63,122 nt of DNA. Origin: Pseudomonas nitroreducens NBRC 12694. GTDB lineage: Bacteria > Pseudomonadota > Gammaproteobacteria > Pseudomonadales > Pseudomonadaceae. Location of the stretch: assembly GCF_002091755.1 (NCBI RefSeq), contig NZ_BDAI01000020.1, forward strand, positions 1 to 63,122. The letters run 5' to 3'. Positions 25,088-33,504 of this stretch are shown here, piece after piece; position 1 is the first letter of the stretch, and each line of letters starts with the position of its first letter. A model generated the notes under the pieces. The model saw only the letters and a list, made by a program, of their open reading frames with translations, made no database searches and was not told the origin of the DNA. The position numbers were made by a program, and so were the translations under genes.

Positions 25088-27148
25088 ATGAACGCACATA
25101 CCCGGGAACTCGCAATGAAAAAGGCCGTTGAAAAACGCCCGACCACCGCGCTGTCCGCCCTCTGGAAGCCGGCACTGCTGCAGGCCTTCATCAAGCTCGA
25201 CCCACGCCAGCTGCAACGCTCGCCGGTGATGCTGGTGGTCGCCCTGACCGCCGTGCTGACCACCGTGCTGTGTGTGGTCGGCGGCGAGGCGGTGCCCACC
25301 TTCGTCGCCGTGCAGATCGCCGTGTGGCTGTGGTTCACCGTGCTCTTCGCCAACTTCGCCGAAGCCCTTGCCGAAGGCCGCGGCAAGGCCCGCGCCGACA
25401 GCCTCAAGGCCGGTACCCAGGGCCTGCAGGCCATGCGCATGGCGGTGACCGGCAAGTTCGAGAAAGTCGCCGCCAGCAGCCTGCGCAAGGGCGACGTGGT
25501 ACGCGTCGAAGCCGGCGAGCTGATCCCCGGCGACGGCGAGGTGATCGAAGGCGTGGCGGCGGTCAACGAGGCCGCTATCACTGGCGAATCCGCGCCGGTG
25601 ATCCGCGAATCCGGCGGCGACCGTTCGGCCGTCACCGGCAACACCCGGCTGGTCTCCGACTGGCTGCTGGTGAAGATCACCGCCAACCCCGGTGAATCCA
25701 CCCTCGACCGCATGATCGCGCTGGTGGAGGGCGCCAAGCGCCAGAAGACCCCCAACGAAGTGGCGCTGGACATCCTGCTGATCGGCCTGACGCTGATCTT
25801 CCTGCTGGTGGTCGTGACCCTTAAGCCCTTCGCCCTGTTCGCCGGCGGCAACCTGCCGCTGGTGTTCCTGGTGGCGCTGCTGGTGACCCTGATCCCCACC
25901 ACCATCGGCGGCCTGCTCTCGGCCATCGGCATCGCCGGCATGGACCGACTGGTGCGCCTGAACGTCATCGCCAAGTCCGGCCGCGCCGTGGAAGCGGCGG
26001 GGGATGTGCACGTGCTGATGCTCGACAAGACCGGCACCATCACCTTCGGCAACCGCCGCTGCAGCGCGCTGCACACCGCGCCCGGCGTGCAGCCGCTGGA
26101 GCTGGCCGAAGGCGCTTTCCTCGCCTCGCTGGCCGATGACACACCCGAGGGCAAGTCCATTGTCGAATTCCTGCGCGCGCAGATCGTCCTGCCTGAGCCG
26201 GAACGCAGCCGCGTGACGCCGATTGCCTTCAGCGCCGAGACGCGCCTGTCGGGCATCGACATGGACGGCCACGTCTACCGCAAGGGCGCCGTCGACGCCG
26301 CGCTGGCCTTCGTTGGCCTGGATCGCGCGCAGATGCCGGAAAGCCTGGCCAAGGAAATCGAACGCATCGCCCAGAGTGGCGGCACGCCGCTGCTGGTAGT
26401 AGCCGACGGCAAGCTGCTGGGCACCATTCACCTCAAGGACGTGGTCAAGCCGGGCATCCGCGAGCGCTTCGCCGAGCTGCGCCGCATGGGCATCCGCACC
26501 GTGATGGTGACCGGCGACAACCCGCTGACCGCCGCCGCCATCGCCGCCGAAGCCGGTGTGGACGACGTGATCGCCGAAGCCACGCCGGAGAAGAAACTGG
26601 CGCGCATCCGCCAGGAGCAGGGCGAGGGGCGCATGGTCGCCATGTGCGGCGACGGCGCCAACGACGCTCCGGCCCTGGCCCAGGCGGATGTCGGCATGGC
26701 CATGAACGACGGCACCCAGGCCGCCCGCGAGGCCGCCAACCTGGTGGACCTGGACAGCGACCCGACCAAGCTGCTGGACGTGGTGCAGGTCGGCAAGGAA
26801 CTGCTGGTGACCCGTGGCGCGCTGACCACCTTCTCGGTGGCCAACGACGTGGCCAAGTACTTCGCCATCCTTCCCGCGCTGTTCGCCGGCATCTACCCGC
26901 AGTTAGGCGTGCTCAACGTGATGAAACTGGCCAGCCCGCAGAGCGCCATCCTCTCGGCCATCGTGTTCAACGCGCTGATCATCGTCGCGCTGATCCCCCT
27001 GGCCCTGCGCGGCGTGCGCGTGCAGGCCAGCGACGCCTCGCAGCTGCTGCGGCGCAACCTGCTGATCTATGGCGTGGGCGGCCTGGTCGCACCGTTCGTG
27101 GGGATCAAGGTGATTGACATGATTCTGGTAGCGGTGGGCCTGGCCTGA
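25088..27148 (+). CDS. kdpB: K+-transporting P-type ATPase subunit B
   Basis: KdpB is the catalytic P-type ATPase subunit driving high-affinity K+ uptake. It has 686 residues. The phosphorylated aspartate is D313 in MLDKTGTITFGN; the actuator loop TGESAPV, the KGA nucleotide-site motif (VYRKGAVDAAL), and the hinge MVTGDNPLTAAAI with GDGANDAPAL are all present. GGAG lies upstream of the ATG. The gap to kdpC is 173 bp rather than the usual few bases, and is filled by an inverted REP structure. Confidence 0.98.
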   Translation: MNAHTRELAMKKAVEKRPTTALSALWKPALLQAFIKLDPRQLQRSPVMLVVALTAVLTTVLCVVGGEAVPTFVAVQIAVWLWFTVLFANFAEALAEGRGKARADSLKAGTQGLQAMRMAVTGKFEKVAASSLRKGDVVRVEAGELIPGDGEVIEGVAAVNEAAITGESAPVIRESGGDRSAVTGNTRLVSDWLLVKITANPGESTLDRMIALVEGAKRQKTPNEVALDILLIGLTLIFLLVVVTLKPFALFAGGNLPLVFLVALLVTLIPTTIGGLLSAIGIAGMDRLVRLNVIAKSGRAVEAAGDVHVLMLDKTGTITFGNRRCSALHTAPGVQPLELAEGAFLASLADDTPEGKSIVEFLRAQIVLPEPERSRVTPIAFSAETRLSGIDMDGHVYRKGAVDAALAFVGLDRAQMPESLAKEIERIAQSGGTPLLVVADGKLLGTIHLKDVVKPGIRERFAELRRMGIRTVMVTGDNPLTAAAIAAEAGVDDVIAEATPEKKLARIRQEQGEGRMVAMCGDGANDAPALAQADVGMAMNDGTQAAREAANLVDLDSDPTKLLDVVQVGKELLVTRGALTTFSVANDVAKYFAILPALFAGIYPQLGVLNVMKLASPQSAILSAIVFNALIIVALIPLALRGVRVQASDASQLLRRNLLIYGVGGLVAPFVGIKVIDMILVAVGLA

Positions 27149-27162
27149 GGCGCGCGCCTTTT

Positions 27163-27282
27163 CCCCTCGCCCTGGCCCTCTCCCAATGGGAGAGGGGACC
27201 GTCCGGAGTGATCGGGAAACGCCGAGCTCGCCGGACACACCGAACGTCTCCCTCTCCCTTCAGGAGAGGGCTGGGGTGAGGG
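27163..27282. repeat. Inverted REP pair inside the kdp operon
   Basis: Two CCCTCTCCC-type repeats face each other. The left one (27163-27197) holds CCCTCTCCC, AAT, GGGAGAGGGG; the right one (27250-27282) holds CCCTCTCCC, TTCA, GGAGAGGG and GGGGTGAGGG. The outer ends are also complementary to each other, so the whole 120 bp can fold as one structure. It separates kdpB from kdpC. Confidence 0.8.
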
Positions 27283-27321
27283 ACGCCTCTCGCTCCGAAC
27301 CCAACAGAGGATCACGAAAAA

Positions 27322-27870
27322 ATGCTCAACCAACTCCGCCCCGCCATCGCCTCGCTGGTCCTGCTCAGCGCGATCACCGGTGTTGTCTACCCGCTGGCCG
27401 TCACCGGCATCGCCCAGGTGGCCTTCCACGACCAGGCCAATGGCAGCCTGGTGCGCGACGAGCAGGGCAATGTCCGCGGCTCGGCCCTGATCGCGCAGAA
27501 ATTCGACGGCGCCCAGTGGTTCCATTCGCGCCCCTCGGCCGGTGATTTCGCCACCGTCTCCAGCAGCGCCAGCAACCTTGCGCCCGGCAACCCGGCGCTG
27601 GCCGAACGCATCGCCAAGGATGCCGCCGCCCAGCAGATTGGCGGCCAGCCGGTGCCGCTGGCGCTGGTCACCACCTCCGGCAGCGGGCTCGATCCGCAAT
27701 TGCCGCCCGCCGCGGCGCTGTATCAGGTGCCGCGCATCGCCCTGGAACGTGGCGTACCGGCGGCGAGCCTGGAGAAGCTGGTGGAGGCGAACACCGAACG
27801 CCCGCTGATCGGCCCCGCCGTGGTCAACGTGCTGGCGCTGAACATGGCCCTCGCCAGCCTGCCTCGCTAG
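27322..27870 (+). CDS. kdpC: K+-transporting ATPase subunit C
   Basis: KdpC is the single-span accessory subunit that assembles with KdpA and KdpB and raises nucleotide affinity. It has 182 residues: an N-terminal TM helix (about 10-30, IASLVLLSAITGVVYPLAV), then a periplasmic domain with the conserved GSALIAQKFDGAQWFHSRPS, SGSGLDPQLPPAAALYQVPR and VNVLALNMAL segments. AGAGG lies upstream. The gene is intact despite the repeat that splits it from kdpB. Confidence 0.97.
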   Translation: MLNQLRPAIASLVLLSAITGVVYPLAVTGIAQVAFHDQANGSLVRDEQGNVRGSALIAQKFDGAQWFHSRPSAGDFATVSSSASNLAPGNPALAERIAKDAAAQQIGGQPVPLALVTTSGSGLDPQLPPAAALYQVPRIALERGVPAASLEKLVEANTERPLIGPAVVNVLALNMALASLPR

Positions 27871-27883
27871 ACTCCAGCGCCTG

Positions 27884-27988
27884 TGTAGCAGGGTGCAGCC
27901 AGGGTTGGACCGTAGGGCGAATAACCTGGAACAGGTTATCCGCCGACTCTGATCGTGGTGGATAACGCTGGCGCGTTATGCACCCTAC
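27884..27988. repeat. GTAGGGTGCATAACGC-type repeats between kdpC and kdpD
   Basis: This is a different repeat family from the one before kdpC. GTAGGGCGAATAACC with ACAGGTTATCCGCC (27912-27944) and GGTGGATAACGC with GCGTTATGCACCCTAC (27957-27988) are imperfect copies in opposite orientation. An isolated GTAGGAGCG follows at about 28013. The remainder of the 270-bp kdpC-kdpD gap shows no gene. Confidence 0.7.
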
Positions 27989-28140
27989 AAAAGCACGCGC
28001 GCGTTGTTCTGGTAGGAGCGCCGTCGACGCTATGCAGGAAGGCGGCGCTGGCTGACGGTATCTTCCCGTGGGAAAGAGGTTTCGGCCCCTTCTCCAGCAA
28101 CACATGAACGAGCGCCATCAGGCACTTCGAGGATAGCGAC

Positions 28141-30798
28141 ATGACCGACCCCAACCGCGCCGACGCCCTGCTGGCCGACCTGCCTGCCATGGGCCGTGGC
28201 CGCCTCAAGGTTTTCCTCGGCGCCGCGCCGGGTGTCGGCAAGACCTACGCCATGCTCCTGGCCGCCCAGAGCCAGTTGCGCCAGGGCGTCAAGCTGCGCG
28301 TCGGCATCGTCGAAACCCACGGCCGCGCCGAAACCGAAGCACTGCTCGCCGGTCTGCCGCAGCAGGCACTCAAGCGCTCCGTCTACCGTGGCATCACCCT
28401 CGAAGAAATGGACCTCGACGGCCTGCTCGCCGACCCGCCCACGCTGGCGCTGGTGGACGAACTGGCCCACAGCAATGCACCTGGCAGCCGCCACGCCAAG
28501 CGCTGGCAGGACATCCAGGAGCTGCTCTCCGCCGGCATCGACGTCTACACCACGGTCAACGTCCAGCACCTGGAAAGCCTCAACGACCACGTCCGCGACA
28601 TCACCGGCGTGCAGGTGCGCGAAACCGTGCCCGATTGGGTCCTGCAGGAAGCCTACGAGCTGTTGCTGGTGGACCTGCCGCCGCGCGAACTGCTGGAGCG
28701 CCTGCGCGAGGGCAAGGTCTACGTGCCCGAACAGGCGCGCGCCGCCATCGATGCCTTCTTCAGCCAGACCAACCTGACCGCGCTGCGCGAGCTGGCCATG
28801 CAGACGGCCGCCGCGCGGGTCGATGCCGACCTTACCCATCGCTACCGCCAGCAGGGCGGCGAGGCGCCCGCCGTGCGTGGGCGCCTGCTGGTCGGCGTGG
28901 ATGGCGAACACAACGCCGAACGCCTGGTGCGCCACGCCAGCCGAGTGGCCGAGCGCCGGCATCTGCCCTGGTCGCTGGTGCATGTCGACACCGGCGAGGC
29001 GCGCAGCGAAGAGTCGCGCATGCAATTGCAGAGCGCCCAGCAACTCGCTGAGCGCCTGGGCGGCGATGTCGTCGAACTGCGCGGTGGCGAAGTCGCGCGA
29101 ACCCTGGTCGAACATGCCAAGGAGCGTCGCGCCACGCTGTTGCTGGTCGGCCGTTCACGACAACGCTGGTATCGCCAGCTGTTCGGCGGCGGCCTGGCGG
29201 CGCGCCTGCTGCGCCTGGGCGACGGGCTGGAAATCAGCGTGCTCGACAGCGAGGCTGATCTCACGCCACCCAAGGTCCGCGCGCAGACGCCCTGGCCCTG
29301 GGGCAATTACCTGCTCGCCGCGCTGGCCGCTGCCTGCGCCAGCGCGCTGGCCTGGGGCGTGGCCAGCGTGCTGGAACTGCCGAACATCTCCCTGGTGTTC
29401 CTCGCCGCCGTGCTGCTGGTGGCGGTACGCAGCAGCCTCGGCCCGGCGCTGGCCTGCGCGGTGCTGTCGTTCCTGGCTTACGACTTCCTGTTCATCCCGC
29501 CGCATTTCTCCTTCTCCATCCAGCGCGAAGAAGACGTGCTGACGCTGCTGTTCTTCCTGCTCATGGCCGGCCTCACCGGCAACCTTGCCGCCCGCCAGCG
29601 CCGGCAATTGCAGGCCCTGCGCGAGACGCAGGAAGAGACCAGCCAACTGCTCGACCTGTCGCGCAAGCTCACCGCCGCCACCGACCGCCAGGCGGTGATG
29701 GCCGCCGCCGCGCAACAACTGGGTGGCTGGGATGGGCTGGACATCTGCCTGCTCGGGCAGGTCAACCGCGAGTGGAAAGTCGAAGGAGGATTGAACCGGC
29801 CTTTCGACGACCAGGAGCGCGCCGCCGCCGACTGGGCCTGGCAACACGACCAGCCCGCCGGGCTGGGTACCGGCACGCTGCCGGGGGGGCGCTGGTGGTG
29901 GTGGCCGCTGTTCGGCGAGGATGGCCCTTTGGCTCTGCTGGGTGTCAGCCCGCGCGATGGCCAACCGCTGCCAGGTTCGCGCCGCCGTCTGCTCGCCGCC
30001 CTCGGCCAGCCGCTGGGGCAGGCCCTGGCCCGTGCGCGTCTGGCCGAAGACCTGGAAGCCGCGCGCCTGCACGGCGAAACCGAACAACTGCGCAGCGCGC
30101 TGCTGGCCTCGGTCAGCCATGACCTGCGCACGCCACTGACCTCCATGCGCGGCGCCATCGACAGCCTGCTGGCATTGGGCGACGCGATCCCGCCGCCGGA
30201 CCGCCGCGAACTGCTGGAAAGCACCCGCGACGAGGCCGAACGCCTGGACCGCTACATCCAGAACCTGCTGGACATGACCCGCCTCGGCCACGGCGGCCTG
30301 AAACTCTCGCGCGACTGGGTATCGCCCGGCGACATCGTCGGCAGCGCGCTCAACCGCCTGCGCGCCGTGGTTGCCCCGTACCGCGTGGAAACCCGCGTGC
30401 CGCCGGAGTTGCCGCTGCTCTACGTGCACGCCGCGCTGATCGAGCAGGCGCTGGTCAACGTGCTGGAAAACGCCGCACGCTTTTCGCCGCCACAGGGCCG
30501 CTTGCGCGTTGCAGTGGATTCCATCGAGGACGAGTTGCGCTTCTCGGTCAGTGACGAAGGGCCGGGCATTCCGCCGGCGGAGCGGGAGAAGATCTTCGAC
30601 ATGTTCTATACCGCGGCCCGCGGTGACCGAGGCGGGCAGGGCACCGGGCTGGGCCTGGCGATCTGCCAGGGCATGGTCGGTGCCCATGGCGGGCGGATCA
30701 CCGTCGAGGATGGCATCGACGGGCGCGGCACCACCCTCGTGCTGCACCTGCCGCTGCAGCAGCAGCCGGATATGGAGGAGCTTGATGCTGCTGTCTGA
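28141..30798 (+). CDS. kdpD: Osmosensitive K+ channel sensor kinase KdpD
   Basis: KdpD is the membrane histidine kinase that senses K+ limitation and phosphorylates KdpE. It has 885 residues: N-terminal KdpD domain with P-loop GAAPGVGKTYAM, LVDELAHSNAPGSRHAKRWQ, a universal-stress-protein domain (about 245-365), four clustered TM helices (about 390-490), a GAF-like region, HisKA with H660 (SVSHDLRTPL) and HATPase (NVLENAARFS; GTGLGLAICQG). Its stop overlaps kdpE. The 270-bp gap from kdpC may allow separate expression. Confidence 0.97.
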   Translation: MTDPNRADALLADLPAMGRGRLKVFLGAAPGVGKTYAMLLAAQSQLRQGVKLRVGIVETHGRAETEALLAGLPQQALKRSVYRGITLEEMDLDGLLADPPTLALVDELAHSNAPGSRHAKRWQDIQELLSAGIDVYTTVNVQHLESLNDHVRDITGVQVRETVPDWVLQEAYELLLVDLPPRELLERLREGKVYVPEQARAAIDAFFSQTNLTALRELAMQTAAARVDADLTHRYRQQGGEAPAVRGRLLVGVDGEHNAERLVRHASRVAERRHLPWSLVHVDTGEARSEESRMQLQSAQQLAERLGGDVVELRGGEVARTLVEHAKERRATLLLVGRSRQRWYRQLFGGGLAARLLRLGDGLEISVLDSEADLTPPKVRAQTPWPWGNYLLAALAAACASALAWGVASVLELPNISLVFLAAVLLVAVRSSLGPALACAVLSFLAYDFLFIPPHFSFSIQREEDVLTLLFFLLMAGLTGNLAARQRRQLQALRETQEETSQLLDLSRKLTAATDRQAVMAAAAQQLGGWDGLDICLLGQVNREWKVEGGLNRPFDDQERAAADWAWQHDQPAGLGTGTLPGGRWWWWPLFGEDGPLALLGVSPRDGQPLPGSRRRLLAALGQPLGQALARARLAEDLEAARLHGETEQLRSALLASVSHDLRTPLTSMRGAIDSLLALGDAIPPPDRRELLESTRDEAERLDRYIQNLLDMTRLGHGGLKLSRDWVSPGDIVGSALNRLRAVVAPYRVETRVPPELPLLYVHAALIEQALVNVLENAARFSPPQGRLRVAVDSIEDELRFSVSDEGPGIPPAEREKIFDMFYTAARGDRGGQGTGLGLAICQGMVGAHGGRITVEDGIDGRGTTLVLHLPLQQQPDMEELDAAV

Positions 30799-31534
30799 AA
30801 GGCTCAAGCTGAACGCTTCCGTCAGCCAGCCCAACACCCCGATGAACGCCAGCGCCGCCACGATTCTGGTCGTCGACGACGAACCGCAGATCCGCAAGTT
30901 TCTCCGCATCAGCCTCAGCGCCGGCGGCTACAAGGTGCTGGAAGCCGGTACCGGCGAGGAGGGTCTGGCCCAGGCCGCGCTGGGGCGACCGGACCTGGTG
31001 GTGCTCGACCTCGGCCTGCCGGACAAGGACGGCCAGGACGTGCTGCGTGAGCTGCGCGAGTGGTCGCAGGTACCGGTACTGGTGCTGTCGGTGCGCGCCA
31101 GCGAAAGCGAGAAGGTGCTGGCGCTGGACAGCGGCGCCAACGACTACGTGACCAAGCCCTTCGGCATCCAGGAGTTTCTTGCGCGCATCCGTGTGTTGCT
31201 GCGTCAGGGCGGCAGTGGCGAGGCGCAGGAAGCGGTGGTGGCGGTCGGGCCGCTGAGCGTGGATTTTTCCTACCGCCGTGTGCTGCTCGACGGTGACGAA
31301 GTCTCGCTGACGCGCAAGGAGTACGCGGTGCTTTCGACCCTCGCTCGGCACGTCGGGCGGGTGGTTACCCAGCAGCAACTGCTCAAGGATATCTGGGGGC
31401 CGACGCATACCGAGGACACGCACTATCTGCGGGTGGTGGTTGGGCATCTGCGGCAGAAGCTCGCCGATGATCCGGCGACGCCGCGATTCATTGTCACTGA
31501 AGCCGGTGTTGGCTACCGCTTGCGCGAGGCCTGA
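30785..31534 (+). CDS. kdpE: KDP operon response regulator KdpE
   Basis: OmpR-family regulator that activates kdpFABC when phosphorylated by KdpD. From ATG 30785 it has 249 residues: receiver with VDDEPQIR, D75 (LVVLDLGLPDKDG) and KPF, then Trans_reg_C ending in FIVTEAGVGYRLRE. The start at 30785 overlaps the kdpD stop by 14 bp and has GGAGGAG just upstream; the ATG at 30842 matches the usual shorter N-terminus but lacks a ribosome-binding site. Confidence 0.94.
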   Translation: MLLSERLKLNASVSQPNTPMNASAATILVVDDEPQIRKFLRISLSAGGYKVLEAGTGEEGLAQAALGRPDLVVLDLGLPDKDGQDVLRELREWSQVPVLVLSVRASESEKVLALDSGANDYVTKPFGIQEFLARIRVLLRQGGSGEAQEAVVAVGPLSVDFSYRRVLLDGDEVSLTRKEYAVLSTLARHVGRVVTQQQLLKDIWGPTHTEDTHYLRVVVGHLRQKLADDPATPRFIVTEAGVGYRLREA

Positions 31535-31555
31535 TCGCGCGACGTAAGTTCCCGC

Positions 31556-31977
31556 GTAGGAGCGGACTTCGTCCGCGATGTGTCTGCCTCGCGCCTTTGT
31601 TTCCCGCGTCGCGCCGGAGTGCGCGCGAACTTCCTGTTTCGCCCCCTCGGGCGACCTACTTTGCCAAACGACGGATGGCCGCCCCACGCAAAGTAGGCAA
31701 AGGTCTTGTCCCAATCATCCGGTTTTTCGCTTAGGCGAAAAATACCCTCGTTGAATCGCAATTTCAGGGGCACGAACTAGGCGTCCCCCCACGAAGGGCC
31801 GTCCCTGGCCCATCGCAGCTCTCGCGACATCCATGCCGCTCAACCCATGAAACTCCAATTCAACGAGGCCTCCTGAACGGGGCGATTCGGAGTTTGGGGA
31901 TGTTTCTCTGGAAATCTTCAAGAGCCAGAGCCAGAGCCAGAACAGAGTGGCTTTTCGTAGCGAGCTTGCTCGCGAAT
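31556..31977. repeat. Composite intergenic repeat region
   Basis: The 479-bp gap after kdpE is built of repeats. These are a GTAGGAGCG REP (31556-31579); inverted CCTACTTTGC (31655-31664) and GCAAAGTAGG (31688-31697); a larger imperfect inverted repeat with 21-bp arms (31746-31766 and 31848-31868, 16 of 21 matching); an AGAGCC microrepeat around 31920-31938; and a second REP-like unit (31957-31977). Similar blocks are common in Pseudomonas intergenic DNA and often carry spurious short open frames. I support no gene here. Confidence 0.75.
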
Positions 31978-32013
31978 TGCATAACACCTAACTCGGCCGC
32001 CTTACGAAATCGG

Positions 32014-32364
32014 CTATGGTGGGCCTGCTCTAACCAGTGAGTATCCCTCACTGAGCAGATTCTGAAGCGATTGAACCGTCTCAACCAGCGAGTCTTGGTT
32101 GCAGAAATACTCTTCAATAACACCGAATTGGCGGTAGACAGAGATATTGAATCCGCGCTCTATGTCGTTGTACCAGAGCACTTGCTGTCCAATCACAGCA
32201 ACCACCCAGAAGCCGCCACTCCGTTGGCCATAGGGAACTTGTTGCCACTTCTCGGGCGCAATCTGAATGGCCTCCCATAGTCGGTACAGAGACGGCCGCA
32301 TTGTACTTTCCGCCTCATTGATCAGATTCCAAAGTTCGAATTCAGATAACGGTGCCCATGTCAT
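32014..32364 (-). CDS. Small low-GC protein of unknown function
   Basis: A 116-residue soluble protein rich in aromatic residues (RLWEAIQIAPEKWQQVPYG; GGFWVVAVIGQQVLWYNDIE; VIEEYFCNQDSL). No signal peptide or membrane segment. Its ATG overlaps the patatin stop by 4 nt (ATGA), so it is translationally coupled to that gene. By eye its GC content is about 50 percent against about two thirds in neighbouring genes, and it abuts a repeat-rich region; both suggest acquisition. I do not recognise a characterised family. The compact form resembles immunity proteins of contact-dependent toxins, which is speculation. Confidence 0.7.
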   Translation of the reverse strand: MTWAPLSEFELWNLINEAESTMRPSLYRLWEAIQIAPEKWQQVPYGQRSGGFWVVAVIGQQVLWYNDIERGFNISVYRQFGVIEEYFCNQDSLVETVQSLQNLLSEGYSLVRAGPP

Positions 32365-33398
32365 AGGGGATTCTCCGCCTCATACCTATCCAGCGTATCG
32401 CTGGCGATCTGCCGGCCGAGGGCGATGAGTTCCGGGGCCTTGTAGAACTCGAAGAAGCGGCACACGCGCTTGGGCACGTTGATCAGGATATCCGGCGGGT
32501 AGCCGGCGATCTTGTACTGCGCCAGCGACGTCTGCATCACCTCGAAGCTCTGGTTCACCAGTTCCAGCAAGGAGGCCGGGCTGCTGCTGTCGATCACGTG
32601 GCTGCCGGTCGCGGAGCGTGGCGAGCCCTTGGCCTGCGGGGCGGCGGCGGGTTGCTGCATTTCCGGCTCGGCGGGCTCCTCGGCGGCGGCCGGGACCGGG
32701 TGGAGCAGGGCGTCGGCGATCAGCTCGGGTGGCGGCTCGGACTCCCCTTTACGGAAGAAGCTCAGCTTGTTGGACAGCCCGGAGAGCACCGCATCGAAGC
32801 GGCCTTTCAGAGCGGCGGGGCGCTCGATCACCGGCAGGGAATACTGGCGCTGGTTGGTGGCGTTGAGATTGACCGCGACGATCAGGTCGGCGTGGGTCGA
32901 GACCACCGGGACGATGGGCAGCGGGTTGAGCAGGCCGCCGTCCACCAGCATGCGGGTGCCCTGCATGACCGGGGTGAACAGGCTGGGAATCGCCGCCGAG
33001 GCGCGCATGGCCTGGTGCAGGCAGCCTTCCTGGAACCAGATTTCCTGCTGGTTGGTCAGGTCGGTGGCGACCGCCGTGTAGGGGATGGGCAAGTCCTCGA
33101 TATTGATCTCGCCGAGCAGTTCGTGAATCTTGCCGAACACCCGCTCGCCGCGGATGGCGCCGAGGCGGAAGCTGACGTCCAGCAGGCGCAGCACGTCGAG
33201 GTAGTCCAGGCTTTCCACCCAGTCGCGGTATTCGCCCAGTTTGCCGGCGGCGTAGATGCCGCCGATCACCGCGCCCATGGAGCAGCCGGCGATGCACACC
33301 ACTTCATAGCCGCGCCGCTCGATCTCCTCGATTACGCCAATGTGCGCATAACCTCGGGCTCCGCCGGAGCCAAGCACCAGCGCAATCTGTTTTGACAT
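32361..33398 (-). CDS. Patatin-like phospholipase (RssA-like)
   Basis: A 345-residue patatin-family lipid acyl hydrolase. The oxyanion loop GSGGARGYAHIG is at 10-21, the nucleophile S40 is in AGCSMGAVIGG, and the catalytic-dyad aspartate is D153 (MLVDGGLLNPLP). No signal peptide, so it is cytosolic. A low-complexity insert rich in Pro, Ala and Glu (about 222-268) separates the catalytic domain from a C-terminal helical part (SPASLLELVNQSFEVMQTS). It is divergent from selD. The substrate is probably a phospholipid or lysophospholipid; not shown. Confidence 0.9.
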   Translation of the reverse strand: MSKQIALVLGSGGARGYAHIGVIEEIERRGYEVVCIAGCSMGAVIGGIYAAGKLGEYRDWVESLDYLDVLRLLDVSFRLGAIRGERVFGKIHELLGEINIEDLPIPYTAVATDLTNQQEIWFQEGCLHQAMRASAAIPSLFTPVMQGTRMLVDGGLLNPLPIVPVVSTHADLIVAVNLNATNQRQYSLPVIERPAALKGRFDAVLSGLSNKLSFFRKGESEPPPELIADALLHPVPAAAEEPAEPEMQQPAAAPQAKGSPRSATGSHVIDSSSPASLLELVNQSFEVMQTSLAQYKIAGYPPDILINVPKRVCRFFEFYKAPELIALGRQIASDTLDRYEAENPL

Positions 33399-33504
33399 AG
33401 GGCAACTCCGCGTTACGAACTGCCTGACGATACGCCGGGCACACCGGTCGAGCCAAGCCGGGCTTTGCTAGAATCGGCGTTTGTTTCCCTGCCGGAGCCT
33501 CCCG

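Noticed and set aside
23369..26431. Open frame of about 1020 codons opposite kdpA-kdpB
   Set aside because: Its extreme length follows from high GC3 in kdp; the translation is His/Gln/Gly-rich and repetitive without domains, while KdpA and KdpB carry all family motifs.
31715..31987. 90-codon frame on the minus strand between kdpE and the low-GC ORF
   Set aside because: It lies wholly inside repeated intergenic sequence; the translation matches the kind of spurious ORF seen in such Pseudomonas repeats.
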